This document shows, in pieces, positions 1 through 9,735 of a stretch of 64,000 nt of DNA. Within the stretch, counting starts at the first letter, position 1. Each line of letters opens with the position of its first letter. The stretch covers positions 9,666,162 to 9,730,161 of the forward strand of contig OZ023190.1 of assembly GCA_963995505.1 (NCBI GenBank). The letters run 5' to 3'. The notes beneath the pieces are model-generated. The model made no database searches and was not told the origin of the DNA. It saw nothing but the letters and a program-made list of their open reading frames with translations. Position numbers and translations under genes: made by a program. The DNA is from Hypericum androsaemum. Taxonomy: Eukaryota > Streptophyta > Magnoliopsida > Malpighiales > Hypericaceae.

Positions 1-1434
1 GTCAGAAAAAACAACAACCCCATTGCCCTCTTGACCTGGGATAGGCACGGGATCTGTAGTAGGTAAAGCAGAGGCGCTGCCCAAAATAGATGGGGACGGT
101 CCCGGTATTATTGGGGTTCCCTTGCCAAGGAACCCCGGTTTCAAACCTTTATGCTTGGAGCCCTTTGAACCGAATGAGCTAGTAGGTAAAATTCTGCTCG
201 CTGCAACATATGCTGCCTTCCTAGCTTCAACTATTGCCAAATCCTCAGGAGACAGTGATGCCAATAACTCAGCCGAGGAAGGGCCATTCTTGCGCCCCTT
301 TTTCTTGCCCGATGTTGACCTAGGCTTAGAACCTGATGAGTCAGTCACATGTGAAGCTGGCGTCAACAGCTCTATTATAATCGGGCCTAAAGATACCTGA
401 CCTGTATCTTGGGAGGGCGAAACCTCCTCAATCATTACACCGCAATCCCCCTCTAAGTTATTTGTACTTGGCATTGGAGACTGCTTAGGAACTTCATCAA
501 GCACCATCAACTGGACCAAATCATTCTAACCTGTACTTAATGGAGAACATTTATCACCCGGTAGAGTTTCACCCTCTTTGTCACCAGGTAGAGTTTCACC
601 CTCTTCCCTCGCATCATCAGGGACCTGAAGTACTACCGAATCACCATCCTCTTGATCCTCCTCTTCGCGTACTACCTGTTGCACAAAATTTTCCAATACA
701 GTAATAAGGGCAAGAGATGAGCACTCCTCAACTTCAATGCTGGTTGGTGAACTAAGGGAGCACTCATTCTTTTGTTGCCACACCTGCTTCCCCACGGACC
801 TCTTGAGACCCTCAACCTGTGGGTGCAGTTTTCGGCAAGAGTCTAAATCATGACCAATGATTTTGCAATGCTCGCAGAAAAGAGGCAAATTCTCGTACAC
901 CACATCAACTAAAACCATGCCCTCCTCAAGCTTCAATACAACTTCTTTCCGACGAGGCTTGGACATGTCTAGTTCCACCAAAACCCGTACCAAAGTGCCA
1001 TTAAACCTATTTAATGCAGTCAAGTCTGATCGAATGGGGTTACCAATGGCCGCAGCTAGTCCAAGTATGATATCATTAGCGACATGCTCCATGCTCAACC
1101 CCCCTAATGTAATCCATACCTTTGTAAGAGTCGAGGAAACCTTCGTGGGATTAAAATAGGGTACCCATGGCTGCAAGTAAAGACATCCCTGAGGAAGTCT
1201 CCAATCAGAAGAGCTCCAGACCACGTCCTTATCTTGCTCCTTCTCAAACTGAAAACCAAAGTACCCTAGGCCAAGAGGAAGCAACTTAGTCGAAAGTAGA
1301 TTAATTAGTATAGTTTGCGTATTGCTAACATTTGATTTTATCAAAATGTTTAAGATTTGGTTCGGTTTAATGATATAACAACTATTTTTGTGATTCAAGT
1401 GAATGTTGAAGGGACCGGATTTGGTCCTGGACAT
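1..1434 (-). pseudogene. LINE ORF1 (gag-like, zinc knuckle), cut by window edge
   Basis: Nucleic-acid-binding ORF1 protein of a plant non-LTR retrotransposon. From the ATG at 1432-1434 the frame is open to a TAG at 526-528. Beyond that stop the same frame stays open to position 1, so the gene probably carried one nonsense mutation and continued out of the window. The N-terminal 180 residues have the look of the plant DUF4283 domain, and a CX2CX4HX4C zinc knuckle follows (CEHCKIIGHDLDSC). The tail is low-complexity, acidic then Ser/Pro/Gly-rich, and carries a 13-residue direct duplication (GETLPGDKE). ORF2, which would carry endonuclease and reverse transcriptase, would lie left of the window. 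The family call is from remembered domain appearance, not a search. The extreme tail resembles the plus-strand piece at 26770-27070. Confidence 0.75.
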
Positions 1435-1436
1435 CG

Positions 1437-1690
1437 AACCATTGCATCATAACTAGACGAACCATTGCATCATAAATGACCAACCCAGCGCGTGTCGAAT
1501 CATTATATCATAACTGACCAACCCAGTGCGTGTTCCACAACGTGTTCCATTCTATCAAAACTGGGCGAACCATTCCAGACTGCTTCGGGCAAACCATTCC
1601 ATCATAACTGGGCGAACCATTACATCATAACTGATCAACCCATTACATCATAACTAATCAACCCAATGCATGTCCCAGGACGGTCTTAGA
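1437..1690. repeat. Short tandem repeats upstream of the LINE ORF1
   Basis: Imperfect units built on 'aaccattacatcataactg' and 'accaacccagtgcgtg' recur about seven times. They directly precede the ORF1 start on the minus strand, so they would be the 5' leader or promoter repeats of the LINE. This role is an inference from position. Confidence 0.6.
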
Positions 1691-1903
1691 CAAAAATACA
1701 CGTCCAAGACCAAATCTGGTGCCAATGTTGAAACGATTTTACAAATCTCTAATTTTATCAAAATCACATTGCTTTGTTCCAAAGCTGTTCGAATTTAAAA
1801 TATCTTATTTTTATAAGTAAATTTGTATTATCTCTAAAACAAAGCACCAATGTTGTTTATACCAAAAGTACTTTTAAGTACGGAACCAAGAAATTTTAAT
1901 TAA

Positions 1904-2001
1904 CCAATGGGACTATAAAATCTATTTCTAGCTTAATTAAGATATTTTAATTAATTAAAATATCTTAATTAAGTTAGAAATAGATTTTATAGTCCCATTG
2001 G
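1904..2001. repeat. 98-bp loopless palindrome
   Basis: The sequence from CCAATGGGACTATAAAATC to its reverse complement GATTTTATAGTCCCATTGG forms two 49-bp arms with a single mismatch and no spacer. The centre is TTAATTAATTAA. It can form a cruciform or a foldback RNA hairpin. It lies in AT-rich sequence with no gene; the rest of 1735-2880 shows no coding or element structure. Confidence 0.9.
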
Positions 2002-2900
2002 TCTGGTATAATTTCCAATCTTCGTATTGAAATTGTGTTGCACATTTAGAAGACACGAGTGTTGATGATTCTAGTCATACAACTCCGCTTTTGCGTCGAC
2101 CGTCTCGTGTCTCTGGGAAAAGGCGGCCTTACGATTTATAATTGAAGGATAATTGAGTTTGATCAAGTTAGAGGGACAATATAATTGATATTGAAAAATG
2201 GTAAATATCTAGGGATGACGAGTGCGTACACCAGTGTGTTGATAAAATACTTATGACTCAACAACTTACTTATGACTCAACTTACTTATAATTGAGTTTG
2301 ATCAGGTTACTTTTTCTACCGTAGGGTTCTTTTTTATCACTGTAGACGAGACGAGTGCTAATATTATGACAGTCGGAAGGTACATAGGAATGCTTGAATA
2401 TGCGGATGCTTTTTACGAGGGTTTTAATTTGCAAGTGTCAAATTATAATACCAGTAATTGCCATTTCAAAATCCAGCAGACTTCTCGTCATTAAAATTCA
2501 AATTTGGATAGACCTCTTACAACATCAGGGAGGATGAATTCGCCACTTTGAACGTCAAAGTTGACATCTTTACTGTACACATCGAACAAAATTAGTCGTG
2601 TAAGATATTTATAAAGTGTGACAAAAATTTTCTAATAAATATTTAATATTTTTATATTCTCAAGAGATCAAATTCGATAAACTATAACAATTCTATTTTT
2701 AGTTAATTTAAGTAATTGGTGGTGTTAAATTTTAAACCATATTCAAATTTATACTGAGGCAAAATTTTCAACATATCAAGACATGATCGCATACTGTTAT
2801 CCTCAATGTATCAGCAAATTTTTCCCCCCTTTTCTGCACGTGGCATCAAATAAAATTGAATCACTCACACAACCTACTGCTTAGACCACCCACATCAGCA

Positions 2901-3045
2901 AACCATCCAAACCAGTTCACGGAATAAACAATTAATTTCTCTCTCATCTACACCCAATCTAACCCAATCCAATCCAATTACATATTTTTCTACCCACAGC
3001 AGCAAACCAGTTCACAGAATAAACAATTAATTTCTCTCTCATCCA
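2901..3045. repeat. Subterminal direct duplication in the Harbinger element
   Basis: A block of about 45 bp beginning 'aaaccagttcac' and containing 'aataaacaattaatttctctctcat' in two parts occurs near 2908 and again near 3005. Subterminal repeats of this kind often bind the element's own proteins, but no binding is shown here. Confidence 0.6.
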
Positions 3046-3176
3046 CATATTATCTACTATCATTTTTTGGAATACTAAATTAGATAAAAATATTCGAGGT
3101 ACAAATGGAAGTCAGAAATAATAAATTACGAATACGAAAATTTAAATTACAAATACATAAAATTTAAATTACATAA

Positions 3177-4514
3177 TTAATTATCGTTCCCGAACTTTTG
3201 CCAAATATGCTCAATTAAATCACTTTTCAGAGCGTTATGAGCTTCTCTATTGCGAAGTTGTTCCCTAGCAGTCATGTAGGTTGATAGATTTCCGATGCGT
3301 TCAGTAGAGAACTGAAAAGGTTCTTCATTGTCCTCTTCATTACAGAATTCGGCCGGATCATGATAACGGAGATATGTGTCTCGTTCGTCCTCCACTATCA
3401 TATTGTGCAATATGATGCAAGCCTTCATAATTCTTCCCATTAACTCCTTGTCCCAAAGAAGACATGGACGTCGAATGAAAGCAAAACGAGCCTGTAGAAC
3501 TCCAAAAGCTCGCTCCACATCTTTTCTAGCAGCCTCTTGATGTTGAGCGAATAACTTGTGTTTTAGGGTTATCGGAGATGTAATTGACTTGACAAATGCA
3601 GCCCATGTAGGATATATCCCATCAGTGAGATAATATGCCATATCATTTTGTCGACCGTTGACAACGTAACTCACTTTTGGTGCTCGACCTTCCAAGACAT
3701 CACTAAAAACAGGAGATCGGTGCAGTACATTAATATCATTGAGAGTACCTGGTGTTCCAAAGAATGCATGCCATATCCATAAGTCATATGATGCAACTGC
3801 TTCCAGAATAATTGTAGGCTTTCCGCTCCTTCCTGCATATTGCCCAGCCCATGCATTAGGACAATTTTTCCATTCCCAGTGCATACAGTCAATACTGCCT
3901 ATCATGCCCGGGAATCCACGTTGTTCTCCGACGTGTAGAAGTCTTGCCAAATCCTGTGCATTGGGCCTTCTCAGATACTCGTTCCCGAAACAGAAAATTA
4001 CACCTTCTACGAACTTCATGAGAGCTTCCCGTGTTGTAGATGCACCCATTCGCAAGTATTCATCAACGACATCAGTTGATGTCCCATAAGCTAACACCCT
4101 TATAGCTCCAGTACATTTCTGCAAGGCTGTCAGACCAAGGGTACCTGCAGCATTTATTCTTTGTTGAAAATATTGGTCATTAGCACTAACCGACTCCACG
4201 ATGTGAAGGAATAACGATCTTTGCATGCGAAACCTTCTCCGAAAGATCTCAGGTGAATACGTTGGCCTCTCAACAAAATAGTCATTCAGCAAGCGCTCCT
4301 CACCAACTCTTCGTTCTCTGTTGACATATCGCCTTCGCCTTGAAGGTGGTGGGACTCCCTGGGTTAGACTAGGATTGACTACGAAGGCATCCTCGAGTAA
4401 GTGATCAATTTGTCGATTTTGTTCACTTCTTCGTGCTTCCCATTCATCAAATTCCCTGGTGAATGAAGCATTAGAACTTGAATCTGAATCTGATGTATTT
4501 TCACTGAGAGACAT
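3177..4514 (-). CDS. PIF/Harbinger transposase (HARBI1-like DDE nuclease)
   Basis: Predicted 445-residue endonuclease of the DDE_4/HARBI1 type, which cuts and integrates the transposon. The catalytic triad is visible: Asp209 in GSIDCMHW, Asp260 in GTLNDINVL and Glu334 in KDVERAFGVLQ, with TDGIYP near residue 298. The N-terminal 100 residues are Ser-rich then basic, with a helical DNA-binding-like segment near 85-135. The ATG at 4512-4514 is preferred. A longer open frame reaches 4709, but its first 65 residues are translated from the 67-bp tandem repeat and from a TATA-like run near 4590. No stop or frameshift is seen and the length is normal for the family. It lies downstream of the SANT-like partner on the same strand. 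Confidence 0.9.
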   Translation of the reverse strand: MSLSENTSDSDSSSNASFTREFDEWEARRSEQNRQIDHLLEDAFVVNPSLTQGVPPPSRRRRYVNRERRVGEERLLNDYFVERPTYSPEIFRRRFRMQRSLFLHIVESVSANDQYFQQRINAAGTLGLTALQKCTGAIRVLAYGTSTDVVDEYLRMGASTTREALMKFVEGVIFCFGNEYLRRPNAQDLARLLHVGEQRGFPGMIGSIDCMHWEWKNCPNAWAGQYAGRSGKPTIILEAVASYDLWIWHAFFGTPGTLNDINVLHRSPVFSDVLEGRAPKVSYVVNGRQNDMAYYLTDGIYPTWAAFVKSITSPITLKHKLFAQHQEAARKDVERAFGVLQARFAFIRRPCLLWDKELMGRIMKACIILHNMIVEDERDTYLRYHDPAEFCNEEDNEEPFQFSTERIGNLSTYMTAREQLRNREAHNALKSDLIEHIWQKFGNDN

Positions 4515-4585
4515 TTGTGATGAGATTTGATTCTCCTGAATAATATTGAAAGGCTTTTCAGTATAATTAAGTTTGTTATGGTCAT

Positions 4586-4599
4586 AAATATATATAGAA
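4586..4599 (-). promoter_or_regulatory. Possible TATA box of the transposase gene
   Basis: The minus strand reads TATATATATTTA about 75-85 bp upstream of the chosen transposase ATG, a plausible core promoter position. The assignment rests on motif and distance only. Confidence 0.4.
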
Positions 4600-4600
4600 T

Positions 4601-5002
4601 TACAGGCGTGGGTTGGATGCCAAAGGTGAAGTGACAAGACAATAGGTACGAGACAAATTACCATAATTACAGGCGTGGGTTGGATGCCAAAGGTGAAGTG
4701 ACAAGACAATAGGTACGAGACAAATTACCATAATTATAGGCGTGGGTTGGATGCCAAAGGTGAAGTGACAAGACAATAGGTACGAGACAAATTACCATAA
4801 TTACAGGCGTGGGTTGGATGCCAAAGGTGAAGTGACAAGACAATAGGTACGAGACAAATTACCATAATTATAGGCGTGGGTTGGATGCCAAAGGTGAAGT
4901 GACAAGACAATAGGTACGAGACAAATTACCATAATTACAGGCGTGGGTTGGATGCCAAAGGTGAAGTGACAAGACAATAGGTACGAGACAAATTACTTAA
5001 AA
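4601..5002. repeat. 67-bp tandem repeat, six copies
   Basis: Six near-identical 67-bp units start at 4601, 4668, 4735, 4802, 4869 and 4936, each containing 'aggcgtgggttggatgcc'. The variable base after 'atta' is C,C,T,C,T,C along the array, which suggests duplication of two-unit blocks. The array lies between the two Harbinger genes, upstream of the transposase. Confidence 0.95.
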
Positions 5003-5115
5003 TGAAAGACAAATTACATGAAATGAAAGACAAATTACATGAAATGAAGGACAAATTACATGAAATGAAAGACAAATTACATGAATGGAAGAACAAATTA
5101 TATGAAATGACAAAT
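5003..5115. repeat. 21-bp tandem repeat
   Basis: About six copies of 'atgaaatgaaagacaaatta' plus one base follow the 67-bp array. The last copies diverge and shorten just before the 3' end of ORF1. Confidence 0.85.
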
Positions 5116-5121
5116 TACTAA

Positions 5122-6195
5122 TTAGTTTCCAAACACTCGAGACATTAGACAGCGCTTCATCTCTTCATCTTCTGGGGATAAGTGTTGTTTCGAAATCAAA
5201 GCAGTCAACATGATTTTATCCAACTCCATATTCTTCATGGCCTCCTTTTTTCCATCTCGCTTGATTCTTTGTTGCTCCCTTTGTTGCTCTAGCTCCATTC
5301 TCTTCTTGAAAATTTCATTTTCATTATCTCTGGTTATTCTCAACGCACGAATTTCTGCTGCAACATCTTCAGAGGCCTTTCCTTTTCCTTTCCTTTTTTT
5401 GGCAGCATCTCTACCCATAGGACGGGAGATTCTTGAAGATATGGTGATTGGATCTTCTGAGTTAGATGGAATTGAATAATCCCCTTCTTCGGTAGTCTTT
5501 GACCTCTTCGAGCTTCCACCACTTTCTATATCCTCCTCCGCGACATCAGGAGCCAAATATGTTGAACCGTGATCTCCTTCTTCAATTTGCCACTTGGGAC
5601 ATTTACACATAACTTCATTAAAAACAACAAGGTCAATAAATTTTTTTCCACCATTCCCTTCATAAAGTGTTTGAGCTTCGGTCTCAACATCGGCATCGCT
5701 CATGCCGCTCCGTTTTCGTTTGAGTGCTTCTCGGTATGCAGCAACCCACTTTGCTCCATTGGCATTAAGTCGTGTATAACGACCTTTAATTGCAGGCACG
5801 TTTCTTTCATGAATCTCTCCCGGATTTTCTGCTTGAGCATTATGGTACAAAGCACTCACTCGGGACCATAGCGAAGCACTCTTCTGATTTTTTCCAATAG
5901 TGCTGTCTTGGCTACAGTAGGAGAAAGCTGACATTAGGGCAATGTCTTCTTTGACACTCCAATTACTTGGTGCAGACTTTTTAGTTTTTTTCTCCTTAGC
6001 CCCATCGAAGGACAAATGTTGTGGCATATTTTGTGGGGGTTGGTGTTGGGAAAATGGAATTTGGGAAAGATTTGGCGATAATTGAGAGGTATAAAAAGGT
6101 TGAGAGTTTGGATAATCTCCAGAATTTAGATAGCCTGAAAGATTATAAGATTCAAATGATTGAAAATTTGGGAAATTAGGATCATTTGGATCCAT
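5122..6195 (-). CDS. PIF/Harbinger ORF1, SANT/Myb-like DNA-binding protein
   Basis: Predicted 357-residue accessory protein that in this superfamily binds the element ends and helps import the transposase. The N-terminal 70 residues are Asn/Pro/Ser/Gln-rich. A Myb/SANT-like trihelix spans about residues 75-165 (NWSVKEDIALMSAFSYCSQD, then the KGRYTRLNANGAKWVAAYREA region). The C-terminal third is a Lys/Arg/Glu/Gln-rich coiled coil of the NAM-associated type. Genes of this kind are often mislabelled 'glutathione S-transferase T3-like' in plant annotations. I start at the ATG of MDPNDPN; 31 further upstream residues lack support. The frame is intact. Confidence 0.85.
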   Translation of the reverse strand: MDPNDPNFPNFQSFESYNLSGYLNSGDYPNSQPFYTSQLSPNLSQIPFSQHQPPQNMPQHLSFDGAKEKKTKKSAPSNWSVKEDIALMSAFSYCSQDSTIGKNQKSASLWSRVSALYHNAQAENPGEIHERNVPAIKGRYTRLNANGAKWVAAYREALKRKRSGMSDADVETEAQTLYEGNGGKKFIDLVVFNEVMCKCPKWQIEEGDHGSTYLAPDVAEEDIESGGSSKRSKTTEEGDYSIPSNSEDPITISSRISRPMGRDAAKKRKGKGKASEDVAAEIRALRITRDNENEIFKKRMELEQQREQQRIKRDGKKEAMKNMELDKIMLTALISKQHLSPEDEEMKRCLMSRVFGN

Positions 6196-6295
6196 AGTAG
6201 AAATAATATAACAGAGAAAATTTAAAAAGAAAATATTATGTAGTGAAAGAAGAGAGAATTTTAGATGGTGTATGAAAATATGTAACATTGAACTC

Positions 6296-6303
6296 TATTT
6301 ATA
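6296..6303 (-). promoter_or_regulatory. TATA box of Harbinger ORF1
   Basis: The minus strand reads TATAAATA about 100 bp upstream of the ORF1 ATG, inside an AT-rich leader. Distance and motif fit a plant core promoter. Confidence 0.6.
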
Positions 6304-6670
6304 GAGATTTGAAAAATAATAATTTTTTATATATTTTTTTAGTTTTGCTAAAGATAAGGTCTGTTTAGATAACCACGAAAATATTATTCCAAAATATCTA
6401 TTTTTAACGAATAATATTATGCCAAGTGGAACTAAGTAGATAAATAAGAAAAAAAAAAAAGGGGGCCACTTTAGTTTGCGATCGGCGATCGGCCAACCAA
6501 TCCGATCGGCCGCTCGCTCGTTACTTTCATTTGCTTTTTTTTTTTTTAATAATAAAATATTAGCCGATCCGTTCGGCCAAACCACTGATGTTCATGGTCT
6601 TACATCTCTACACTCGCTCGCACCCAATCGCAATCCAAAAAAAACCCCTGCTGCTACTTTTCACCGCGCC

Positions 6671-6679
6671 TATAAATAA
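6671..6679 (+). promoter_or_regulatory. TATA box of the truncated coiled-coil gene
   Basis: TATAAATAA followed by a C/T-rich transcribed leader. It lies just right of the Harbinger element and upstream of the spliced leader of the gene remnant at 7607. Confidence 0.6.
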
Positions 6680-6789
6680 CCCCCAAAATTGAAATCCTCC
6701 CCCTTGCCATATCGATCTCTCGAAAACCAAAAACGGCAGCGAAGCGGGAATTTCAAAAACTTCGAGCTCGTCTCAACTCTTCGGACACA

Positions 6790-7125
6790 GACAGGTAAAT
6801 CTCTCCTTCTCTCTCTAGAACTAGCTAATCCGAACTACGATCTCTTAAAATCAACGGACTCGCATCATCTTCCTTAGCGGAACTCAGTCCGCGGCATCTC
6901 TGTTTGGTTCTAACGTTTTTCGCGATTTTCTTGCTCTGTTTGGTCGTGGAGCCTGATCTGTGTCCTGACGTTGCTGGATCTAACTTTTTAGGCGGATTTC
7001 AATCTTCCGACACTTAATTCCAGGTAAATCTCTCTCTCTCTCTCTTTAGAACTAGCTAAGCGGAACTAGGATCTCTTATTACAAGCTTCATCTTCCTTAG
7101 CGGAACTCAGTCTCTCTTTTTCTGT
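6790..7125 (+). repeat. Duplicated 5' leader and splice donor
   Basis: A block starting 'caggtaaatctctc' and running through 'agaactagctaa' and 'cttccttagcggaactcagt' occurs from about 6792 and again from about 7021, an offset of about 229 bp. Each copy carries a consensus splice donor (GT at 6795 and at 7024). The leader intron probably ends at the AG before 7599. Confidence 0.7.
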
Positions 7126-7606
7126 CTCTAGAGCTAGCTAAGAGATCGTAGCTCTAAGACCGTATCGCTAGTTCTGGTGTTCTGCGACGTCGTTTCCGTG
7201 GTGAAGTAGGAGTTTTCCTTTTTATTTTTGTTTTCTTTTTTTCCTATTACCGGATGCTTTACTATTTATCTTCCCTCGGCTTTGAGTATAAATAACTCGA
7301 TAAACTTGTAAAAATACGAAAACTGGATCTAACTTTTTAGGCAATTTTCTTGCTCTGTTTGAACGGATCATAACTGAACGCCTGAGAGTGTGCCGGATTA
7401 ATTACGAAATGCAAGACTATTACATTACGATTGTGTTATGTTATGTTTAAGCTGAATAACTTATATGTAAATGAATTGTGTCTTCTCCTTTTGATTTGTG
7501 CACCTTTCGACGAGAGTTGCAGTTCAGTTTGTGACAGAGCGGATATTTATCTTGATTTTGTTTCTGCTGATTAAACTTGTTTTTTTTATGGACAACAGGA
7601 ACAACA

Positions 7607-8291
7607 ATGAAGAAACTCTTCTTTTTCGGATCTTCCTCGAAAAAGAGGAACAACAATGTTGGGCCTCCACCATTGCTGGAGAGTGGCATCAACAAGCCGG
7701 GGTCTCTGTCCTTTAGATCGAAGAGTGGGCATTTTCAGTTTTGTTCTGGGGAATCGGTTGAGAATGAATTTGGTCATCAATCTCCGCGTAGACTTGCAAA
7801 GAATGTTATTGAGAAACTCATGCTCGAACCAGATTTTCCTATCACTATTGAAGATATCTACGGTGGTTGAGTGGATGGATGCTATGATGCAGGTTTAAAC
7901 CTTCCTTCACAGACAGGGCTCCCTTTGCAGCCTTCTGATGAAAATTCCACAAGCTTTCTCCAATATGAAGTCCAAAATGTACGGTGCGACAACTCCAGTC
8001 TCTCCCATATGCTAATTGAATGTGAATTTCAGGTAACAGCCACGGCCTACACATTTTGTCCATTGGGGTTCCTAGATGTTGTTTGGTATGATAAATTTGA
8101 GGTATTTAATAAAAAGCAAGTTTGTTGGACAGATTTATCAGCTACAGAGCAGACTTCAAGATCATATCCAGAAACTCGCAATTGCGGAAGGTAATTTGTC
8201 GAAAGTTACAAAGGAAAGAGATCAGATGAGGGAGAAGTTTGTTTGTTGCTGTTACTGCCAGAATAAGCATAACTCTGCTAGTCTGTTGTGA
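7607..8291 (+). pseudogene. Truncated coiled-coil (CAP-Gly linker-like) host gene
   Basis: The ATG at 7607 follows a good acceptor (AG at 7597-7598). The first 87 residues begin MKKLFFFGSSS and end with the motifs GHQSPRRLAKNVIEKL and PITIEDIYGG, then TGA at 7868. I recall these three motifs from plant coiled-coil proteins annotated 'CAP-Gly domain linker' (Arabidopsis At2g39300/At3g55060 type). In those proteins the motifs are separated by hundreds of residues, so this copy has an internal deletion. After the TGA the frame continues open (VDGCYDAG) to a donor at 8033, and a second coiled-coil exon from about 8132 has DHIQKLAIAEGNLSKVTKERD, ending at 8291. A short protein of 87 residues could still be made. 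The identity is from memory and moderately certain. Confidence 0.6.
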
Positions 8292-9131
8292 GGGACAATT
8301 GCTAATCATCCCGGTATGTTCCAGATGTCTTCTATTCGTTGAAATTCCCTAACATTCGCTTTTTGGTTGATGCTTTCGCTTTTGACATCTCTCTGGCTCA
8401 TATGGAACTTGACAGTCCCTTTATTCTGACTGTTTCAGAGTATCGGCTTCAACTGCTGCTGCTGCTTGACAGTATCTTACAGATTCAAGCCAGGAACACT
8501 TCTTGGAGAAGGCCATATTCAATTTTGTAGTCTCGGCTATTAGGATGTTACATTCCGTGGTCTGTGTGAAGTGAGCACACAACTGATATCTGCATAAACT
8601 TACTAATTCACGAAGCATGTTTTGATCATCAAACCTAATATTTCTAATCTGGTACAAGACCGTGCGATTGCAAACTTGTTATCGTACCATCAAATGAGAT
8701 TCTGAGCTTATTAGCTACTTGAGGTTTAAATATGTTATATGGTTACTATTTTTCTGAGTTGTTAATAATCATCGTCACTGTCATTTGTTTGTTTTGTCCT
8801 GTTGATGAGTTGGAGTTAGTTTTACTTCTCAATAGTTGGTAACTAGTAGGATGAATTGGGTTGAGACTTGAGAGGGTGGTCTCTTAGTTCTACCCATTCC
8901 TTTTGGTTTCATTGGGTGTCCAGAAGCAAGCATTAATCCTCAATAGGCACTCTTGTTGTGCTAAATCTGGCATTTCTACTAGCATCTGGAGTTGCTTTTA
9001 TTGGGTTTGATACGTGTTTGGACAACATTATTAGGGAGTGAAGTTCATGATAGGCATTTGCTACAAGTAACCTTAAACCACATGGTCACTAGGGGATACA
9101 TGTCCCAAAATTATTTCAAATGCTTACTTAG
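8292..9131. other. No gene seen
   Basis: Moderately AT-rich sequence downstream of the coiled-coil remnant. It may hold decayed 3' exons or untranslated region, but I find no supported coding, RNA or element structure. Confidence 0.5.
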
Positions 9132-9138
9132 CTAGTTG

Positions 9139-9732
9139 TGATGGGATCATGCCCACTAATAAGTGGAGTTCCCACTAATTGATGGGTGGAGGAGAAAAGT
9201 TTCCACTAAGTGATGGGTGGAGTCTCCATTAGTGATGGGTGGAGTCTCCATTAGTGATGAGTGGAGTTTCCACTAATTAATGGGTGGAGGTGAAATCATG
9301 GCATTCCTCTCTATAAAAGGAGAGATGATCTTCCATTGTAAGACATCCACAAAATGAAGAAAAACTCCAAGTAGAGAGTTTAGAGAGAAATAGAGAGTTT
9401 CCAAGTTCTAGAGAGAGAGAGAGCTTGATGTAAAAATAGAGTGAGTGAAAATTCTCTACTGTAAAATACGAGTGAAACACGAGAGTGGGATAACTCGGGG
9501 TATCGGGCAGTGAGGATATTTTTACCACTGTAATTTCTCTATTTACTAGTGGATATTTTTCGGAGCTGGTCCCGTGGTTTTTCCCTCTGGTATTTAGAGG
9601 GTTTTCCACGTAAATCTTGGTGTTCCCTCTTGGTGGTATTTTTCTTCCCCATCTACTTTTGACCGTGGTAATTATTAATTACCGGGGTAAATTTTATTTA
9701 CCGCTTCCGCTGCACGAGTCAAATTTCTAACA
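9139..9732 (+). mobile_element. Inner solo LTR, Copia-like, nested
   Basis: A 594-bp LTR begins TGATGGGATC and ends TTTCTAACA. Its 5-bp duplication AGTTG is at 9134-9138 and 9733-9737. The duplicated AGTTG spans the junction AGT|TG between the older target site and the first bases of the outer LTR, so this copy is the younger insertion. It has a TATA box (tctataaaagg near 9311) and the 'ttttccctctgg...ggttttccacgtaaatcttgg' layout common in plant Copia LTRs. Confidence 0.8.
9165..9295 (+). repeat. Short tandem repeats in the U3 region of the LTR
   Basis: Four to five copies of 'gatgggtggagtctccatta' or close variants lie upstream of the LTR TATA box. They occupy the enhancer position of the LTR promoter. 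Confidence 0.75.
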
Positions 9733-9735
9733 AGT

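Larger units (their letters stand above)
2884..6599 (-). mobile_element. PIF/Harbinger DNA transposon, complete and two-gene
   Basis: A 3716-bp element flanked by TTA at 2881-2883 and 6600-6602, the 3-bp duplication typical of the superfamily. The ends are imperfect inverted repeats: GACCACCCACATCAGC at the left and, read inward from the right, GACCATGAACATCAGT (12 of 16 match). Inside are both standard genes in the same orientation, the SANT/Myb-like ORF1 (5122-6195) and the DDE transposase (3177-4514), and both are uninterrupted. Two tandem repeat blocks separate the genes. The intact genes, ends and duplication make this a candidate autonomous copy; activity is not shown. Confidence 0.85.

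Noticed and set aside
4515..4709. N-terminal extension of the Harbinger transposase
   Set aside because: It reads through the 67-bp tandem repeats and a TATA-like run; the MSLSEN start fits the family better.
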